Positions 51,701 through 57,700 of a stretch of DNA of 60,000 bases are shown piece by piece. The DNA is from Lineus longissimus. Lineage: Eukaryota; Nemertea; Pilidiophora; Heteronemertea; Lineidae. The position numbers and the translations under genes are program-made. Every line of letters begins with the position of its first letter. Within the stretch, counting starts at the first letter, position 1. The notes under the pieces are model-generated. The model was not told the origin of the DNA. It searched no databases and saw nothing but the letters and a program-made list of their open reading frames with translations. The stretch spans positions 18,106,349 through 18,166,348 of the forward strand of contig NC_088318.1 in the NCBI RefSeq assembly GCF_910592395.1, read 5' to 3'.

Positions 51701-54700
51701 GGGTTCCATGTTCCCCAGGTACACAGAGCCCAGGGAACATAGATACACACCCCTAGGAATAGCTGAGGGGGATGAAGTTTAGTGTAGCTGATAGAGCAAA
51801 ACAGCTCGGAGTGATCACCAGCGGGGGTGTGAAGTAGTGGACAAGTTGCCTCATGCAGAGAGTTGGCTGCATTGAAATAGATAACTGGGGGAACCGTCTC
51901 AGATTAAAGAAATTGACTTTAAGTTCAATGACAGGACAAACTTTGAAAATGCTTGAGTCCTACGTCACCCGTTGCCAAACTTTTATATGAGTTCGACTTC
52001 AACCTAAGACAACAAATCAGAGATAGATCACTACTTCGGTCGTATGGTTCAATCCTCTAAGATGATTGTTTCACAGGCGCTTTTCCTCCAATTTCAGGTA
52101 TTGAACGCGGCACTAGAGGGCGGTACCAAAGCCGGCCTTGAGGTGGCCAAACAAGAGAAGGTGAAAGCTCTTGAAGAAGAAGCAGTCGTAAGTCATGTTG
52201 GCAGTTTAACACTCTAGCGTCGGCCATAACTCCTTGACGAAAATGTGAATTTCGTACTTTCCTTTGTAAGCTTACCCCATGTACAGAAACAGCTGGTCTA
52301 TTTCTGCCACTATTTCCATCCAAAAAACTAAACAAATTATGGTTTACAGTGCCGTATTGTGTCTGTTTTGACAGGCTAAGGAACCAATGAAAAAAACCCG
52401 GACCTCAAGTTCAGCTTCTGATCGGGACAAACCAGTGATGGAACGAGCGCCAGAGGTTGTAGAAGATCAACCAACAGGAGAAGAGGCTCCCAAAGAGAAG
52501 TCAACTGATGGTGGTGAGGATACCGATGGGGAGGTTTCCAAATCTGGAGCAGACGGTGTAGATGGTATAGACGGTGTAGATGGAGTAGATGAGCAAGAGA
52601 CAGCAGACGCCGTGACTGATGTGGATGAAGATGAGGAGAGTAAAGTTGAAGGTCAGTGACAATGATCTCCAAATAGAGTACAGTGGAACCCCGGTAACAC
52701 GACCACTCATGGGACTGAGGTTGAATGGACAAGTTACCGGGGTGGACAAAATGAATGATTAGGTTTTCCCGCCAAAATTGTTGAACTTATTCATAAGTTT
52801 GGACTCGCCCTTATGCTAGATATAACTCTTGATTTTGCAGAGACGTGTTATGGCAAGATAAAGAACACATTCTTCCTAATCTGGGCGTTGTTTATCAGCC
52901 TCATCGAAAGCTTCATCAAACTCCTCAACAGGATTTCATTCGACTATCGTGTCGTCGCCAACCAGCTCGAGATCGAGAAACGGGAGGAGAAAGAAAAGGT
53001 ATTTAAGATGAAATATCGATGCATAACAAATGACTTTTTCTGAGTTTTATGAAATCTTGTCAATTAGGCATGCCCAGTGTCTCTGTGTACCTACTCTACC
53101 CTCCACTAAGCTCGAGGGGGGACTCAGCAATGTACACAGCCTCCAATCCAGAGATGATTGTGATAGATGACTGCTTTGACTTTTCCCTTCAGATTGCCCT
53201 TACAAAGGCGTGTGCCGAGCCAATCACAGAGGTCAGCGAAGATGAGGCTGTTGAAAGAGAGGCTCCCAGGGCCGAGTCGGAGACAATGGATGATGAGGAC
53301 TCTAGTGAAATCCGAGAGGTAGAAAAGAGGAAGGCAGCAGGGCCAGGAAAGGAGGTCACAGTTATCACACCGATAAAGGGCGATTATGTCGATATTGATG
53401 AGATAGAAATGTAAGTGGTGCCATCTGGATTTTCTGCGACGTCTATTTGCATCCATGATTCTATTTGCAGGTTTGTGTTTGCTAACCGACACTGCTGTTG
53501 ATCAAGGTCTGTTATCACATTTATGAATCATATCTTGAAGAACTGATTAAGTGATCTATATTAATGCATATTACCTAGTGACATTTTCCATTTTCTTTGA
53601 AATTTCAGGTATGATGGAATGGATGATGTCGACGAGGACGTCACCGAGATTGAAAAAGAACCCGAACGTCTGCTTATATTCCGCCTGATTCTTGCCATCT
53701 ATCATGCTGTGGTATCACGATCAGAAATCGTCTGTTATTTTGTCATCATCCTCAACCATATGAATTCGGCGAGTTTGTTGACCCTCGTCATCCCCATGTC
53801 GATTTTCCTGTGGGCGATGTTGTCAGTACCGAGGCCGTCCAAGATGTACTGGACATGTGTGATTACTTATATAGAGGTAGGTTACATCTATGATGAATAA
53901 ACACCACTCTTGTCTTCATTAAGACTCCAGACACATGATGGTGAATTCCATCAGAAGTCCACGTAACCATAATTTCTTCCTTTACAGGGCATCATGTTGA
54001 TCAAGTACCTATTCCAGTTTGAATTCTTCCCCTGGAACGAGGCGGGGAAAAAGAACTTACAAAGTGGTCCATTCTGGCCTCCGCGAATCATCGGCATCGA
54101 GATGAGGTCAGATTTCGCTCTCTACGACCTGGCATTACTACTCTGTATATTCATTCACAGGTCTATTCTCAAAGTAAGTGAATCTTTTTAGATGTAACTG
54201 GATTTCATTCAACTTTCTTCTTCTTCTTCTCCTTTAACGTTCGCTCTGCACTTGGAGGGGTCATTCTCCTAGGAGTAATCCTCCTCCAATGCGGGATGAG
54301 CGTATCCTGCGTGCCACTACGGTTAGGTGCCAATTGGGTTTATTGGCCTAGTGGTCCGACTTTGGCGAGAGAGATAGAGTCCACGCAAGCTACTCATGTT
54401 TCTCACTTGGTGGGGTCTAGACTTGCCCTGGCATAGACACCAGGTACAAGGAACCTCGGTTTTCAGTCTCATTCGAAGGACTGATCCTTCAGCCTTAAGA
54501 TCAATCTATTTACACTTTGATGAACCAACTGAGCTGGAAGAATTTTAATAACTGATGAATATTATCATAACATACATGTAATGGCTCATTTTTCGTTTCC
54601 AGAGATACGGTTTGTGGAAAGATGCTCACGACGCCACAGCTGAACTCGAAAAGTACAAAGGTTCAAGATCAACGATACAGTCGCTTACCCCCGAGAGGCG

Positions 54701-57700
54701 ATCGATGTCTAAACACAGCACCCCAGAGAAGGGGACGGGAGCTAATGGGGGGCCCGAGGGGGAGATAACTGATGGGGAACAACCGCTGTCTCTGGATGAG
54801 GTTAATGAAAAGGAGGAAGGAAAAGCAAAGAGGTACAAAAGTTATTTTGTTGATCCCTGTCACAAGTTCATTGCAAGCAAATATGGCAATGGTGGAATCT
54901 TTGGCTCAAAAGGGAGCACGATAGGTCAACAAAATTCAGCCAAATAGTAAAGAAAAAGACGTCTGCTGGTACATTTCTGACATAGTGATACTCAGAGGAA
55001 AAGAGCTTGTAGTGTTTGAAATTCATTTGTTGATGTGTGTTTTGTCTGTGCAGGAGTTCTGAGCAACGTTTCGAGGACTGCATAATGAGGTAAAATAAGC
55101 TGGTTTGGGTTGACTTTTGGTATCTTGTTTCGGGAAATGTCAGTAGCAAGGTGTGACTTTTGGTCTCTGATCAAAAAGGATGTACCATGTGTCGCTTGGT
55201 AGAATGGATTTTGACTGATGCTATACGCTTGATGGATGTCTTAATCTTTGGGTGCTTTTATAGATGACAAGCAGTGTCCCTTAGACAGATGACCCGTTGC
55301 AATGGACAGCAAAACGACGTCTAGTCATTTGGTATATTACGTCACAGTGCTCAGTACTGTTGCATCAACGTACTTGTAACGTCATTCTTTTGCTGTCCAT
55401 AGCGGCGCGTTTACCATCCAATGAAGCAGTGATGACGTCATCTGCATATCATCTGTCTATGACATTGTGGGGAAATGGGTTTCCTTGAAATATGTGATGT
55501 CAGTTATGTTCTGCAATATCGTGATGTCATTTGATATACAATGCATGACATCAGTCATTCTCACAGGAGCAGTGCAGGCCTCGGGGGCAATTTGCCTTAT
55601 GAAGTGCTGTGATAATGTTGGCCTTATCTTTTATGTCTCGGCGCTTGGCTGTGGATGAGTCCTGTGTGTAAAGCTTTCAATCAGTTTGTGCCGACAACCA
55701 CCTGTTCATGTTCTGTGGACTTTTCTAAACCAATGACATTTCACTTCTTATTCCCAATCCTCATTTGCATACATGTAATTGATTAATCGCATAATCATTT
55801 CAGGTGCTGCTCATCCTTCTTCCAACCTTGGCGGGAATTCTTCACCAACATGACATGTGGCAAATTCCGTACGAGAATCGATGTCTACACCGTTATTTTC
55901 TTCTGCGACATTGTGACTTTCCTTATTGTCGTCTTTGGTTATAGTTCATTCGGACCAGCGGTAAGTGTAATAACAGGGCTTCCAACTTCTCCAATCGTTA
56001 TTAAGTAGACTATCAATGCATGGTCTTAAGATAGGTGGCAAAACTGTCTACGTACTGTTGGCAGCAACTCAATTGTTTGAAAATTGCACTTGTACGCTAA
56101 GCTATGTGCTCTTATCTCTTCCTAGTCAGATTTTACCGTGCTCATGTTATCGTTGTCCTTTCAGTCTGCCGGTGAGGGTGGTGATGTCAACAGTTTCCTA
56201 TCGGAAAACAAGGTATGTAATATCTTCATAATCGAACACGTTGAAGAAGAAATTGTTCACTCTCCAACTATGGCTACTGCATTACAGTTAAAACTTTAGT
56301 GCACTTGCACTTGACAGTGAATTTGCAAAAACTGTAAAAATACAAGCTTGCAATAACAACTACAAAAGTGAAAATCTTGACGTGACAACAATTCTTGCAT
56401 GTTTCTAGATTCCTGGTCCATTCCTTGCCATGTTATTGATCCAGTTCGTATTCATTGTGATCGATCGTGCCCTCTACCTCAAGAAGTTTGTGCTCGGAAA
56501 GTTTGTGTTCCAGATCACGCTCGTGATCGTGATCCACCTGTGGATGTTCTTCATCCTGCCTCTTACCACGGAAAGGTACGTCCTTCTTTAAATGCCAACT
56601 TTTCATCGTTTGTTGGCACTGAGTCATTGCCTGAGCTCAGGTTTGCGTCGTTGCTGTATCGGTGAGACTGCTGGAATGATGAACATGTCACTGGACGTGA
56701 AAGTCGTCGCTGTGTTGGAGTGCCATATTGGCACAGTAGCACAGTGACGTCACTGTGTGCCCCAGATGACGTCACCTTGAGCAAGGAAAATTGGCGGGAA
56801 ACTGAGTCTGCTGTAGCTGTATTCAACTGGATTGCGAAGTGGTTGCCTTTATTCTGAATTTCACTTCAACAAAGTCCTGGATTGTATTGTAAATGACAAG
56901 ATGTCATTTTCCGTTTTCAGGAAATTTGTTGACAATTTGGCAGCTAAGTTGTGGTATTTCACCAAGTGTGTCTACTTTGGTTTCTCAGCAACGCAGATAA
57001 CGTCAGGATACCCTACGAGGATTCTGGGTAATATCTTGACCAAGGGTTATTCAATGCTCAACAAAATTGCCTTCAAAATGTAAGTAAACTTCGTTCAAAG
57101 TCTTAAGTGATCCAAAGAATGGTATTGCTTGATAGGTTATGGTTGTTTCACCAAGCCCTCTGTGGTCAACTGAAACCTTGTAACCAAGGTGTTCGAGAAT
57201 TCCTGACTACATGGCTCTTAGATATAGTTCTGTTGAAGTGATGATGGAGAAACTTAAGGTACAAAGCAACAAAACTTGAACTCTGAAATGTTTCCTAATC
57301 CATTCTCTGTCATTTGTGCAGATTTTTAGCCATCCCGTTCTTGCTTGAGTTACGTACTCTGATGGACTGGATTTGGACCGATACCACCCTTGATCTACTC
57401 TGCTGGCTGACCATGGAGGATATCTTTGCCAATATCTTCTTGCTGACCTGCGAGAGACATGTTGAGGCAGTAAGTCTGTTAGCCTAATGTTACACGAAAC
57501 CTTCAGACAAAATGACAATGAAAAGGAAATGGTTGATTGAGCTGCCAACACTGACAATATGAGATTTAGACTTGCAGCCTGGTGGTTGCCTGCTTGGCTG
57601 ACAATGACAGAGTTTGTCCTCTCAAAGCCATACAAAATGCTTGCTGCCGGATTATGTTGTAAGAAATTTCACTCTTCAGTGTTCAAATTCAAAATCCAGC

